DNA of 64,000 nt from Opitutales bacterium (GTDB lineage Bacteria > Verrucomicrobiota > Verrucomicrobiia > Opitutales > Oceanipulchritudinaceae), in NCBI GenBank assembly GCA_020831525.1, contig JAFIGH010000003.1, forward strand, positions 1 through 64,000. Reading direction: 5' to 3'. Made by a program: the position numbers and the translations under genes. This document shows positions 17,293 to 26,221 of this stretch, one piece after another. Below the pieces are notes generated by a model that saw only the letters and a program-made list of their open reading frames with translations, was not told the origin of the DNA and did no database searches. Each line of letters begins with the position of its first letter. Position 1 is the stretch's first letter.

Positions 17293-20250
17293 ATGACCCA
17301 AAAACTCCTTCTTCTGGCCGCCGCCACGTTGACCACAAGCGCCTTGTCGGGGCACACCGTTCTCTACCTCGAGAACTTCAGAAACCTTCAGGAATTTAAC
17401 CGCCCGGCCACTGATACAGGCTGGCAAGCCTTCCGGGACGACAATCCGGACAACCACCTGGCGGAGCTGGCCGATCCCAACGGCCAGCAGTTCAACTCAC
17501 CCCTCGGAAATCCCGAAGGCGTGAACAACAACCCGGTGCCTGGGGCTGAGTTTGGCGCCGTCTTCTGGAGCCCCTTAGCCTCCGTCAACGTAACCTTCGC
17601 CACGCAGGAATTTGCCGGAGTTCTGCAGTCCAGTGAACTTCTTGGGTTCACCTGGGATTACAGTGTCGACTCCCCCTCCGGCGGTGAGGGGGCCGACTTC
17701 CACAAGCGGGCGCTTGTGCAAGTGGGCGGCAGCGCCAGCGATACGGACAACTGGTATGTCTCGGATCCGATGATCGTTTTTCATACGGCTACTCTCTCGA
17801 ACGGGAAACCTCCAAACGGTTTCTTCGAGGCACGTTGGGAACAGACGGCCGTTTCCGCTGCGGGCAATTGGATCCGGGTACCGTTTTACGACTATGCCAA
17901 CCGGACCTTCACCTGGCCGCGCACGGGCGGCGCCAAGACGGCGGGCAATTTCGCCGGTTACGCGGATTACACCTTCTACAAAGGTCCCCTGCCGGATGGA
18001 GTTGTGCACGGATTTGGCATACTCATCGACCAACGCCGCGGCGGGAATTTCTGGATAGACAATTACACCATTCTGGGAGTTCCGGAGGCCTCCGAAACCC
18101 CCACAGGGCCAGCGCCCACCCTTTCCGTCCAAGTCCAGGGTGACGACGTCCTCGTGAGCTTTGAATCGTCGGGTAGCCTCACCTACCAGCTGTTCAAGTC
18201 GACCGACGGGATGCATTCGTTCGTGGAGGTAGGCGAAATGGAGGCGGGCAACGACGGCCTGAAAACCTTTGTTGATCCCGGTGGCCGCCCGGCAACGGGC
18301 AGTGTCTTCTACCGGGTGCGGGTCTCCAACGGGGAGGAGATCACCGGAGGCCTCCATGCCCCTGCGGAAATCGCGGCAACGCTTTATGATCTGGACTGGG
18401 GGGACGTGGAGTCCGCAGCCGCCTTTTGGGCGCTCAAAGCTGAGGCCCCGGACCTCCTTGCCCATGTCCCGCAAGCGCCCGCAATCTTCGACGCGCCCGC
18501 TATTGCCGATGACGGACCAGGCCACCGGGATGCCTTTCTTCTCCTCGGCGGCGACGTCTGGACAGCCTATGCCATGGCGCTTCTCTACCGGTTGGATGAC
18601 TCCCCGGCCCGCGAAACCTACGGCGACAAGGCTCTCGAAGTCCTGAATGCCTGGGCATCCAATAATCACGGTGTGAGCGGGGGCGATGGCCATCTTATGA
18701 TGGCCTATGGAGGCGTCGGGCTGCTCCACGCGGCCGAGTTGATGCGGTCATCAAGCCGGTGGAGCGATCCCGACCGGCAACAATTCGAAAGCTGGGTCCG
18801 CACCGTCTTTCTCGGCTCGTGCTCGGCTATCCGGGGCCGGCGCAATAATTGGGGCGACTGGGGTATCTTCGGGGCCATCACCGCGCACAACTTCCTTGGC
18901 GAGCGGTTTGCCCTCGAAGCCGACATCACCCAACTGCGCAACAAGATCGATAGACGAATCAACTCCAGCGGCATCTTGCCCGAGGAGGTGAGCCGGGGAT
19001 CAGCGGGTCTATGGTATACCTACTTCTCACTCGCTCCCCTGACAGCGGCCGCCCACATCGTTTACAACGCGCAGCTGGTGGACTTTTTCAACTACGTGCC
19101 GCAGGGCGGCGGGGGCCTTCGCCAAGCCTTGGACTACCTCTTCACTTACTGCGTCGATCCGGGATCCTGGCCGCACCACAGCGGGGATCTGGTCAATCCG
19201 CCTTCGCCCGATACCTTCTATGGCACGCTCTTCGAAGCCATGGCCGAGATTTACGGTGACGCCGACTATGCCGCCTGGGTGGAAAATGCACGCCCCATCA
19301 TGAACGACTGGCACCACTTCGCCTGGGCCGTTCCCACCTTGATACGGCCACGGTCTTGGGCACCGACGAGCGGTCCTCCGGCCCCGCCAACCTTCCTTTC
19401 CGATCCGCCATCCGAGGCCGTCCTCGATTGGCCCTTCTCCTACACGGCAGCGGTATCGACCAGAAGCGCCACCACGTTTCTCGGCGTGAGCGGTGCTCCC
19501 GACGGATTCACTTTAACCGATCATGGCAACGGCACCGCCACGCTGGCCGGCAGTGCCACCGCGTCGGGGATCTACGAGGTCACCCTCATCGCGGAGGCCA
19601 ATGGTCACACGACAGAACAGATTTGGCTCCTGACGGTCCACGACGGAGGTGTGGGGGGCACCATCGTTGACGAGGATTTCAGCAGCGATCCCGGTTCAAG
19701 CTGGGGATTCGCCTCCGATTCCGACGCGTCCGACAAACCCTGGCGGCGCTGGATGAATCCGGGCCACCGTCTCTCCACCAGTGTGCTGACGGCCCGCGGG
19801 CACCACCAGGGAACAGCTTCGATCCAATCGACGGCTCATTATCGCATGTTTACGTTCCGCGAGAACGTCACCGACGCCACGCTCTCGACCACCGGCATCC
19901 ACCGGCACGGCAACAATCACCCGATCGTCCGCGCCCTCGTGGGCTATGACGACGGCAGCGGCCTGCAGTGGGCTGTATCTAACCAGGGAATACAGACGAC
20001 CTCGGGCGGTTGGGAGGCCATCACGCCCGTGCCCGGGTCCTGGCACATGGCCGACTTCACCTGGAGCAGCGTCGACCTGACTTCGCTCAACTCCGGTGCC
20101 GGAGCGGCGCTGGACCCCGCAGTCGTTCTGGAAAATGCCCGCGCCATCGGTATTGCCCATTTGCGGCTCGACCACACGTGGCAGGCCAACATCCAGGCGG
20201 AGATGAGCAGCCTGACCTTGGTCAGTCACCGCGATACGCTTCCGGACTAG
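17293..20250 (+). CDS. secreted fusion: PEP-CTERM-paralogue domain + alginate-lyase-like domain + Ig and beta-sandwich module
   Basis: A 985-aa protein. A start at ATG 17293 (alternative 17278) aligns its signal (KLLLLAAATLTTSALS) with the paralogue at 16147. Residues ~20-262 match that paralogue up to FWIDNYTI, after which a degenerate VPEAS replaces IPEP. About 275-370 is fibronectin/Ig-like. About 400-690 resembles the alginate-lyase (PF05426) toroid, with RRNNWGDWGIFG near 517 and YAAWVENARPIMNDWHH near its end. About 695-780 is Ig-like, and 785-985 is the beta-sandwich module shared with 8140 and 11347. It ends at a TAG where the relative at 11347 reads a Lys codon. The lyase activity is inferred from the fold only. 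Confidence 0.7.
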   Translation: MTQKLLLLAAATLTTSALSGHTVLYLENFRNLQEFNRPATDTGWQAFRDDNPDNHLAELADPNGQQFNSPLGNPEGVNNNPVPGAEFGAVFWSPLASVNVTFATQEFAGVLQSSELLGFTWDYSVDSPSGGEGADFHKRALVQVGGSASDTDNWYVSDPMIVFHTATLSNGKPPNGFFEARWEQTAVSAAGNWIRVPFYDYANRTFTWPRTGGAKTAGNFAGYADYTFYKGPLPDGVVHGFGILIDQRRGGNFWIDNYTILGVPEASETPTGPAPTLSVQVQGDDVLVSFESSGSLTYQLFKSTDGMHSFVEVGEMEAGNDGLKTFVDPGGRPATGSVFYRVRVSNGEEITGGLHAPAEIAATLYDLDWGDVESAAAFWALKAEAPDLLAHVPQAPAIFDAPAIADDGPGHRDAFLLLGGDVWTAYAMALLYRLDDSPARETYGDKALEVLNAWASNNHGVSGGDGHLMMAYGGVGLLHAAELMRSSSRWSDPDRQQFESWVRTVFLGSCSAIRGRRNNWGDWGIFGAITAHNFLGERFALEADITQLRNKIDRRINSSGILPEEVSRGSAGLWYTYFSLAPLTAAAHIVYNAQLVDFFNYVPQGGGGLRQALDYLFTYCVDPGSWPHHSGDLVNPPSPDTFYGTLFEAMAEIYGDADYAAWVENARPIMNDWHHFAWAVPTLIRPRSWAPTSGPPAPPTFLSDPPSEAVLDWPFSYTAAVSTRSATTFLGVSGAPDGFTLTDHGNGTATLAGSATASGIYEVTLIAEANGHTTEQIWLLTVHDGGVGGTIVDEDFSSDPGSSWGFASDSDASDKPWRRWMNPGHRLSTSVLTARGHHQGTASIQSTAHYRMFTFRENVTDATLSTTGIHRHGNNHPIVRALVGYDDGSGLQWAVSNQGIQTTSGGWEAITPVPGSWHMADFTWSSVDLTSLNSGAGAALDPAVVLENARAIGIAHLRLDHTWQANIQAEMSSLTLVSHRDTLPD

Positions 20251-20373
20251 CCGCCGGTGGTAACGACGACGCCGGGCTACGCCGCGTGGGTGCAGAATGC
20301 GCGCCCCATTATGAACGACTGGCACCACTTTTCCTGGGCCGTTCCCACCTTGATGCGGCCCTCGGCGGACTGA
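20251..20373 (+). pseudogene. detached duplicate of the lyase-domain end
   Basis: In the same frame after the TAG stop, the sequence encodes PPVVTT (matching the continuation of the 11347 protein after this module) and then YAAWVQNARPIMNDWHHFSW, followed by AVPTLMRPSAD and TGA. This repeats the lyase C-terminus found at about 19264-19350 of the upstream gene. It appears to be the original 3' end of the lyase gene, displaced by insertion of the Ig/sandwich segment. Confidence 0.7.
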
Positions 20374-20929
20374 GACCCGGAGGCAGGTGCGGTGCCGCTG
20401 TTCCAGCCTCCTAATCTTAAAGCCGGGCAATGAGGCCGTTTCCGGCGGGAATGTCGGTATCGACAGTAATGGCCATGGGATGTGATCAGCGGAGCTGAAA
20501 GGAAGCCGAATCAACTGCATATGAGGGAATCTTGGCAACCGGAAAGCCTTGGCGAACGGGGCAGCTGCGCGCGTAATCTCCGTAGCTGCGCGCGTGAGCG
20601 TGCGGAACGGGGCTTTGCGTCCATCCGAAGCTATGCGGATTCGTCGATGCGCCCTTCGCCGATGCGGCAGCGGGGTTGGGGGCCTACGGTCGTCCGGTGT
20701 GTCAGCCGTAATCGGGTCGGCTTGCCGCCCGACTCCGGACGCTTGGAAAATGGCTGCCGAGGTACGATGATCCGGACGCGTTGACAAAGGCGCGGGGTGC
20801 GCTGATCCCAAGATGGGGTCATGCTACGGAAGCCGCGTCGGTTTGTGGGCGGGGGCTTTGGAAATTGCGATTTGCGAATAGGCCACACGCTGTCGCCCCG
20901 CCTTCGTGTCCTCCTGACATCTTTCAAGA
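20374..20929. other. intergenic, no gene seen
   Basis: Both strands have open frames only as GC-rich artefacts, with no motif and no start signal. A short direct repeat AGCTGCGCGCGT occurs twice near 20563 and 20584. No terminator was identified. Confidence 0.45.
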
Positions 20930-22129
20930 TTACACGCTTTTCCGGGCCTCCCGGCGAAACTCCATGGGTGTTTGGCCGAATTCCCGGCGAAAAATTGTGG
21001 AGAGCGTATCCTGCTTGGAGTAGCCGCAGCGCTGGGAGACCTCCGCCATGGTTAACTCGGTGCTGCGCAGCAAATGCACGGCCATATCGAGGCGCTGCGC
21101 CCGGAGATAGTCCCCCGCGCCCGCGCCCAGGTGCTGACTGAATTTTCGGTCCAGCGTGCGCCGCGACATTTGAAAGCGCGATGCGAGATCGGAGACTTGA
21201 ACCTTCTTTCCTTCCTGCATGGCCTGCCACGACCAGCGAATCATCCGGGCGGTCATCGGATCGGCGCAAGCCCCTCCCGCTGTCGAGGCCCGCATGACCA
21301 CCCTTTCAGGCACAAACCAACGCGTCTTTTCGCGCAGAATGGCTTCGCGGTCGCCCGGATGTTCGATCATCCACTCCATCGCGGCCGCCCCCATGGCGTG
21401 AAAGGCCGGGCGGACGGAAGAGAGGCCCGCCAACGGCCCCAGGTACCACCACGTGTGTTGCTCATCATCCACACCCAGGACAGCGGTGGTGTGGGTCCGT
21501 TCGGGATAATGCTCAAGGAGCACGCGCTGCACCAGTCCGGCAAGCCAGTCGTTCGTCGCGAACACAGCGAGATCCATGGGCAATCGTTGAAAAACCGGGC
21601 GCAACTCCTCTTCGGTCTGGTGGACAAAGGAGGGCATAGTTTGCGCGTGGAGCGCCGTGAGAAAGTCCTTCGTGACCACCTCGCAGGAGGAGGCCAGCTG
21701 TCCCAGTTGAGCGCGGAATCCCGCGATCCTGTCCTTCACGAATTGTGATTTCACCTCTCCCACGATCATAAAGTGTTTGTAGCCGCGCTCCATCAAGTGG
21801 GCGGCCGCCTCCCGTCCGATCGCCTCGTCATCGGAGAGGAAATTACCCACACCGGCGAGGGGTCCCCAGCGGTTGCTCACGTTGATCACCGGAAAAGAGG
21901 TTTCCCGCAGCGCCTGCGACTCCGCCGCCTCCTTGTCGAAGAGGCCGCACAGGCCCAAGCAGTCGCCCATGCGAATGGCATCGGTGGCATCCGGCCCAAC
22001 CGTTTCGACCATCCACGGGCATCGTTTGTCCTGTGCGCACAGTAAGGCTCCCTCGATTACCCGCGCACCAATGGCATTCATCCGGTCCATCGTTATCCGG
22101 AACACGTTTTGAGGTTGGTGGAAGGACAT
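20930..22129 (-). CDS. XylR-like AraC-family regulator with LacI-type sensor domain
   Basis: A 399-aa transcription factor. Residues ~10-280 form a periplasmic-binding-protein-like sensor as in XylR (NVSNRWGPLAGVGNFLSDDE, AAAHLMERGYKHFMIVGE, FATNDWLAGLV, VLGVDDEQHTWW). The C-terminal ~100 residues are a double helix-turn-helix AraC domain (VSDLASRFQMSRRTLDRKF, AEVSQRCGYSKQDTLSTIFR, REFGQTPMEFR). The start at ATG 22129 is preferred over an upstream GTG. It probably responds to a sugar. Its neighbour upstream on the same strand is a TRAP transporter; a regulatory link is possible but not shown. Confidence 0.88.
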   Translation of the reverse strand: MSFHQPQNVFRITMDRMNAIGARVIEGALLCAQDKRCPWMVETVGPDATDAIRMGDCLGLCGLFDKEAAESQALRETSFPVINVSNRWGPLAGVGNFLSDDEAIGREAAAHLMERGYKHFMIVGEVKSQFVKDRIAGFRAQLGQLASSCEVVTKDFLTALHAQTMPSFVHQTEEELRPVFQRLPMDLAVFATNDWLAGLVQRVLLEHYPERTHTTAVLGVDDEQHTWWYLGPLAGLSSVRPAFHAMGAAAMEWMIEHPGDREAILREKTRWFVPERVVMRASTAGGACADPMTARMIRWSWQAMQEGKKVQVSDLASRFQMSRRTLDRKFSQHLGAGAGDYLRAQRLDMAVHLLRSTELTMAEVSQRCGYSKQDTLSTIFRREFGQTPMEFRREARKSV

Positions 22130-22159
22130 GGCGCGGTTGTGCCTGAACTCAGATAAAAA

Positions 22160-22320
22160 CGCAACCACCGCTCACCAACGAAAGATACCCGCGATTTTGG
22201 TGCCTACAATTACATCGTGTTCAGCGGCCTGACCGCTGACAATTTCACCATCACCGTGGTGCAAGGTGCATTCCGGCGGCACGGCCAAATCAGCGGATTA
22301 CAGATCGTTGCCGTCCCCGG
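22160..22320 (+). pseudogene. remnant of a PEP-CTERM-type protein C-terminus
   Basis: A plus-strand frame reads DFGAYNYIVFSGLTADNFTI, later QISGLQIVAVPGPA. Phrases such as 'DNFTI..' followed by 'ISGLQIVAVPEPA' are the usual end of choice-of-anchor proteins that carry a PEP-CTERM tail. There is no start, and the sequence is cut off by the end of the TRAP permease gene on the other strand. Confidence 0.45.
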
Positions 22321-24241
22321 GCCCGCCGCCATTTGCGCGCAGCAGCGTGTAGGCAACAGCCCCGAAGAGCCCCGTCGTGAGGGGTACGGTAAGGACGGGT
22401 ACGTCGATTAGGAGCGCAGCCACAGCGGCACCGAGGACGAGGCACCGCAGTGCTCGGTCGAGGGCTTTGCGTACGGCAAAGGTGCCGTAGAGGACGAGGA
22501 GGATGCCGCAGGCACCGGCAAGGACGGGAAGACCGGCCCACACTTGGCCGCCGCCCACTTCGGCGACGAGGCCGGGACGGATGAAGACGGCTACCATAAG
22601 GGCGAGAAGCGGTGAACACAGCCCCATGGCATAGTACATGGTGCGGGTGAAAGAGGCACCCGCGATACGCGAGGTGACCGCCGCCGTGACGGAGGTGGGC
22701 GGCGAAAGCTCGCCGAAGACGGCGACGAAGAAGGCAAAGAAGTGGGCGACCCATGGATCGATGCCCGCCCGGACCATGAAGGGGACGGTGACGATGGCGA
22801 GGACGATGTAGGTGGGTGTGACGGGGAGCCCCATGCCGATGAGGTAGCCGAAGGCAAAGGCCGTGAGGACCATGAGCAGAACATTGAACTCGGCGAGCTG
22901 GAGGAGGAGCACACCGAGCTTGTCGGGTACGCCCGTGATGGTGAAGGCGGCGGTGAGGATGCCGAGGGAGGCGAGGAGGAGGGTTAGCTCCGCCGTGGTC
23001 GAGGCGAAATGGTCGACCATGCCTTTGTAGGGGCGCAGCCACGACGCGAAGCGCTTGTCCCCGCGGCGGAGCAGGCTCACGGCATGGACGGCGGTGAAGA
23101 AGAGGAGCAAACCGAGAAAGACGCGCTGCGCCGCGATCATCGCGGGCCAGCGGGCGTAGCCCATGAGGGCGACAAGGGAAAGCACGGCGATGCCGTAGGC
23201 GGCGATGTTGGCGAAATCGCGCGCCGCCACGGGGGGCGCCTCGACGGTGGGCGCTGACGTCTGGAAGCGGGCGGCGAGGAGATGGACGGCGAGCGCCACG
23301 CCGAGGAAGTAGATGAGGGCGGGGGCGAACCCGCGTGCCATGACTTCGCCGTAGGAGACGGACATCATCTCCGCCATGATGAAGGCGGCGATGCCCATGA
23401 GGGGCGGCATGAGCTGGCCGCCGAGGGAGGCTGCCGTTTCGACGGCGGCGGCGTGGGCGCGGGAGAAGCCCGCTTTGATAAACATGGGAATGGTGGCCGA
23501 ACCCGTTGTGGCGGCGTTGGCCGCGCCACTCCCGCTCACCGCCGCGACGCCAAGCGAACCGATGACGGCGGCCTGCGGCAGAAGGCGGGGCGAGCGGCGG
23601 GCGATCCGCGCACTGGCGGCAAGGAGCGAGTCGATACACCCGAAGGCACGCAGGGCGGCAAGGAGGAGAAGGAACGAGCCGATGAGGGTGAGGCCGAGCT
23701 GCGGCAGACGCTCGAAGACGCCCGTGCTCATTTCGAGGCTCAGCGAGCTGCCCACCCGCCGCCAAGAGAGGCCGGGGTGGTGGAGCAGGCCGGGCACCAC
23801 GGCGCCGTAGACACAATAGAGGACAAGAACGACATTGACGATGAAGACGGGGAGGTACCGCCGCCGGGTGTATTCGAGGATCAATACGACGACGGTCGTC
23901 CCCGCCGCATAATCCGCCGTGGTCCAGGCACCGAGGCGGGCGGAGCGGATGCCCTCGAACTCCGTCCAGAGGTATGCGGCGGCGGCCAGCGCGGCGACGA
24001 CCTGCGCGCTTCCCAGAAGATTCCGCGCCGTGCCGGAAATCTTTGGATACAGCCGCCCGTCGTGCCAGTCGCGGAGAATGCCCACGACGAGCGCGACCGG
24101 AACCATGACGACGGCGAGAAGGGTGGGTCCGCCCGCCCCCGTGGCAAAGTAGCCCGCCAGCACCGCGAAGAAGACGAGCGCCGCCGCGACCCGGGCGGCA
24201 CGGAGAAAGGGCGGGGTGTTGCCGGAGGCGGGGGAATCCAT
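22298..24241 (-). CDS. TRAP transporter fused 4TM/12TM permease (TAXI type)
   Basis: A 647-aa integral membrane protein combining the small and large TRAP permease subunits. The N-terminal part has four or five helices; the C-terminal DctM-like part shows SGSGAANAATTGSATIPMFI, GGQLMPPLMGIAAFIMAE and GMGLPVTPTYIVLAIV, signatures of the fused TAXI-TRAP permease. I chose ATG 24241 because it lies 12 bp after the stop of the binding-protein gene. Na+-driven uptake of a carboxylate-like solute is expected; the substrate is unknown. Confidence 0.9.
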   Translation of the reverse strand: MDSPASGNTPPFLRAARVAAALVFFAVLAGYFATGAGGPTLLAVVMVPVALVVGILRDWHDGRLYPKISGTARNLLGSAQVVAALAAAAYLWTEFEGIRSARLGAWTTADYAAGTTVVVLILEYTRRRYLPVFIVNVVLVLYCVYGAVVPGLLHHPGLSWRRVGSSLSLEMSTGVFERLPQLGLTLIGSFLLLLAALRAFGCIDSLLAASARIARRSPRLLPQAAVIGSLGVAAVSGSGAANAATTGSATIPMFIKAGFSRAHAAAVETAASLGGQLMPPLMGIAAFIMAEMMSVSYGEVMARGFAPALIYFLGVALAVHLLAARFQTSAPTVEAPPVAARDFANIAAYGIAVLSLVALMGYARWPAMIAAQRVFLGLLLFFTAVHAVSLLRRGDKRFASWLRPYKGMVDHFASTTAELTLLLASLGILTAAFTITGVPDKLGVLLLQLAEFNVLLMVLTAFAFGYLIGMGLPVTPTYIVLAIVTVPFMVRAGIDPWVAHFFAFFVAVFGELSPPTSVTAAVTSRIAGASFTRTMYYAMGLCSPLLALMVAVFIRPGLVAEVGGGQVWAGLPVLAGACGILLVLYGTFAVRKALDRALRCLVLGAAVAALLIDVPVLTVPLTTGLFGAVAYTLLRANGGGPGDGNDL

Positions 24242-24252
24242 CGCGGCGCGGG

Positions 24253-25320
24253 CTAGGGCAGGGTGGCCACGCGCTGGTCCCACGCGGTGTCCCACTGGCC
24301 GCGCTCGCGGAGGTAGCGCGCGAGCCCCGGGTGGATTTCCACATCGGCGGCGGACCGCGCCACGCCGCGCCGCTGCAGGGCGGCCATGTCCTCGGCGAGG
24401 GCTGTGAAAACGGGGTCGGTGGCGGCAAGGCCGGGGGCCAGTTCTTCGACCGTCGTGAGGAACCGGTACACGAAATCTTCGGAGAAATCCGTCCCGAGGT
24501 GAAAACCGTAGTAGAAAGGCGAGAGAGTGACCTCGGGCGCATGCACATCCGTCTGAAAGACCGTCGGCGAAACGGTGACGATCTCAAAGCCCGCTTCCCG
24601 GAGCGCTGCCGCCTCTTCGTCGGAAGGATTGAGGATGGCGAGGTCGGTCACGCGCTCGGCTTCCGCCACCCATGGCGCGACGGCGCGGCCGTCCGTGGTG
24701 TAGATGCCGAACGCGTCGATCCCGCCCGCCGCGAGCTGCGCGCCGACCACGCCGAGATCCATTTCGCTGTAGCGGTGTTCCGCGCCGAGTGTACGCATGA
24801 GCCGTTCGAGGTGGGCGCGCGTGTCCCACGGCGCGGGACCGGTGAATACACGGCGGTTGGCGAGGTCGCGCCACTCCCGGATCGAGTCCCGGTCGCCGGC
24901 GCGGATGGCAAAGCCCATCTCCATGGAAAAGGCCCAGAACGACTGCACCGGAGGCCGCCGGAGACGGTCGCGCGTGCCCTCGAAGCGGCCGCTGTCCGTG
25001 GCCCATTCGTGAAAGGCGATGTCCGCCCCGTAGAAGGCGTCGATGTCGCCCGCCGCGTAGGCGCGCATCGTCATGATCGCGCCCGGCATGGGCAGGACGG
25101 TGATGTCGGCGTCGTCCATCCCGCGGTTTACGACCGCCGCGAGCTGCACGAGGGCACGGTGCCCCGACGACCCCACCGCCGAGGTGCCCCAGCGGATCCC
25201 GTCCGAATCCGCGCGGTCCGCCGGACCACACGCGGCGCTGAACAGAAGCCACGGTAGCGCCGCAATGGCCGCGGCGCGCAGGCACCACCGCGCCCGATTG
25301 CATAGGAGTTGCATCGCCAT
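24253..25320 (-). CDS. TAXI-family TRAP solute-binding lipoprotein
   Basis: A 355-aa extracytoplasmic binding protein. The N-terminal signal ends in a lipobox, LLFSAAC, with Cys31 as the likely lipidated residue. The mature part begins IRWGTSAVGSSGHRALVQLA and contains AAGDIDAFYGADIAFHEWA, FTGPAPWDTRAH and a C-terminal DVEIHPGLARYLRERG, typical of the TAXI (TTT) family. It is the first gene of the pair with the fused permease and captures the solute in the periplasm. Confidence 0.9.
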   Translation of the reverse strand: MAMQLLCNRARWCLRAAAIAALPWLLFSAACGPADRADSDGIRWGTSAVGSSGHRALVQLAAVVNRGMDDADITVLPMPGAIMTMRAYAAGDIDAFYGADIAFHEWATDSGRFEGTRDRLRRPPVQSFWAFSMEMGFAIRAGDRDSIREWRDLANRRVFTGPAPWDTRAHLERLMRTLGAEHRYSEMDLGVVGAQLAAGGIDAFGIYTTDGRAVAPWVAEAERVTDLAILNPSDEEAAALREAGFEIVTVSPTVFQTDVHAPEVTLSPFYYGFHLGTDFSEDFVYRFLTTVEELAPGLAATDPVFTALAEDMAALQRRGVARSAADVEIHPGLARYLRERGQWDTAWDQRVATLP

Positions 25321-25439
25321 AGACGAAAAACGTGCCCGCGCCTCTCCCCCGGCGCAAGCCCGGAAGGGTGAGCCCGAATGCCGACGCTCCCGGCGATTTT
25401 TTCGTGGACGGTTCGGGGTTTCTTTGTTTCTTTGTCGTC

Positions 25440-25688
25440 ATGAAAACCGTTAATTTGACGATTGAGGAAGACCTGTGGCGGGAGGCGCGTGTCCTTGCGG
25501 CAAATCGGGATATGAGCGCCAGTGCGCTGATGCGTGAGGCGTTGCGCGAGCGCTTGGAGCGGGAGCGCGGGAGTGAATCCGCTGTTGAGGCGGAGCGGAA
25601 GCGCAGGGAGCGGCTCGCGGATTTGTTGAATGACTCCGGCCTTGTTCTGGGATACACGCCGACCCGGGAACGCACTTATGAGGATTGA
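25440..25688 (+). CDS. ribbon-helix-helix antitoxin
   Basis: An 82-aa protein whose start at ATG 25440 gives MKTVNLTIEEDLWREARVLA and MSASALMREALRERL, the RHH fold of VapB/CopG-type antitoxins. A charged, Arg/Glu-rich linker and a C-terminal toxin-binding tail follow. It overlaps the downstream PIN toxin by 11 bp. Confidence 0.85.
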   Translation: MKTVNLTIEEDLWREARVLAANRDMSASALMREALRERLERERGSESAVEAERKRRERLADLLNDSGLVLGYTPTRERTYED

Positions 25689-26097
25689 GTGCTTCTTTGA
25701 CACAAATGTGTTCCTCTACGCCGCCTCGGCAGATCCGGCGGACACCGGGAAGAAGGCGGTGGCGCAAGCCCTGATCCGCGACCGCAGCCACGCGGTCTCG
25801 CCCCAGGTCATCGCGGAGTTTATCGACAACGCAGGCCGCAAAGCCCGGCTTGGGATTAGCGAGGAACGCCTGTCGGCGGCGGTGGAAGCGATGCTGGCCG
25901 GCGTCGTGACGGTCGTCGACACAGCGACGATGGAATCGGCATGGGCGATTCGCAGGCGATACGGTCTCCGGATTTATGACGCCCTAGTCGTCGCGGCGGC
26001 ACGTCAGGCCGGTGCATCTCTGTTGTACTCCGAGGACCTGAATGACGGACAGGATTACGGCGGTGTGCGTGTGGTGAACCCGTTCTCCGGCAAGTAG
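25678..26097 (+). CDS. PIN-domain toxin (VapC type)
   Basis: A 139-aa PIN nuclease with all acidic positions visible: ECFFDTNVFLYA at the start, VIAEFIDNA, RIYDALVVAAARQAG and LLYSEDLNDGQDYGGVRVVN. Expected activity is Mg-dependent RNA cleavage. It is translationally coupled to the RHH antitoxin and appears intact. Confidence 0.9.
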   Translation: MRIECFFDTNVFLYAASADPADTGKKAVAQALIRDRSHAVSPQVIAEFIDNAGRKARLGISEERLSAAVEAMLAGVVTVVDTATMESAWAIRRRYGLRIYDALVVAAARQAGASLLYSEDLNDGQDYGGVRVVNPFSGK

Positions 26098-26221
26098 GTG
26101 AAATCTGGGTTCCGGGCGTCGGCTCGGCCGACGGCTCCAGGTAGCCGAAGCTTTGGTAGAGGTGCAGGCGGTTTCTCCGCGCGCCGGTTGCGCTTTTCGG
26201 GTCGGCGGATACGGTCTGCGC

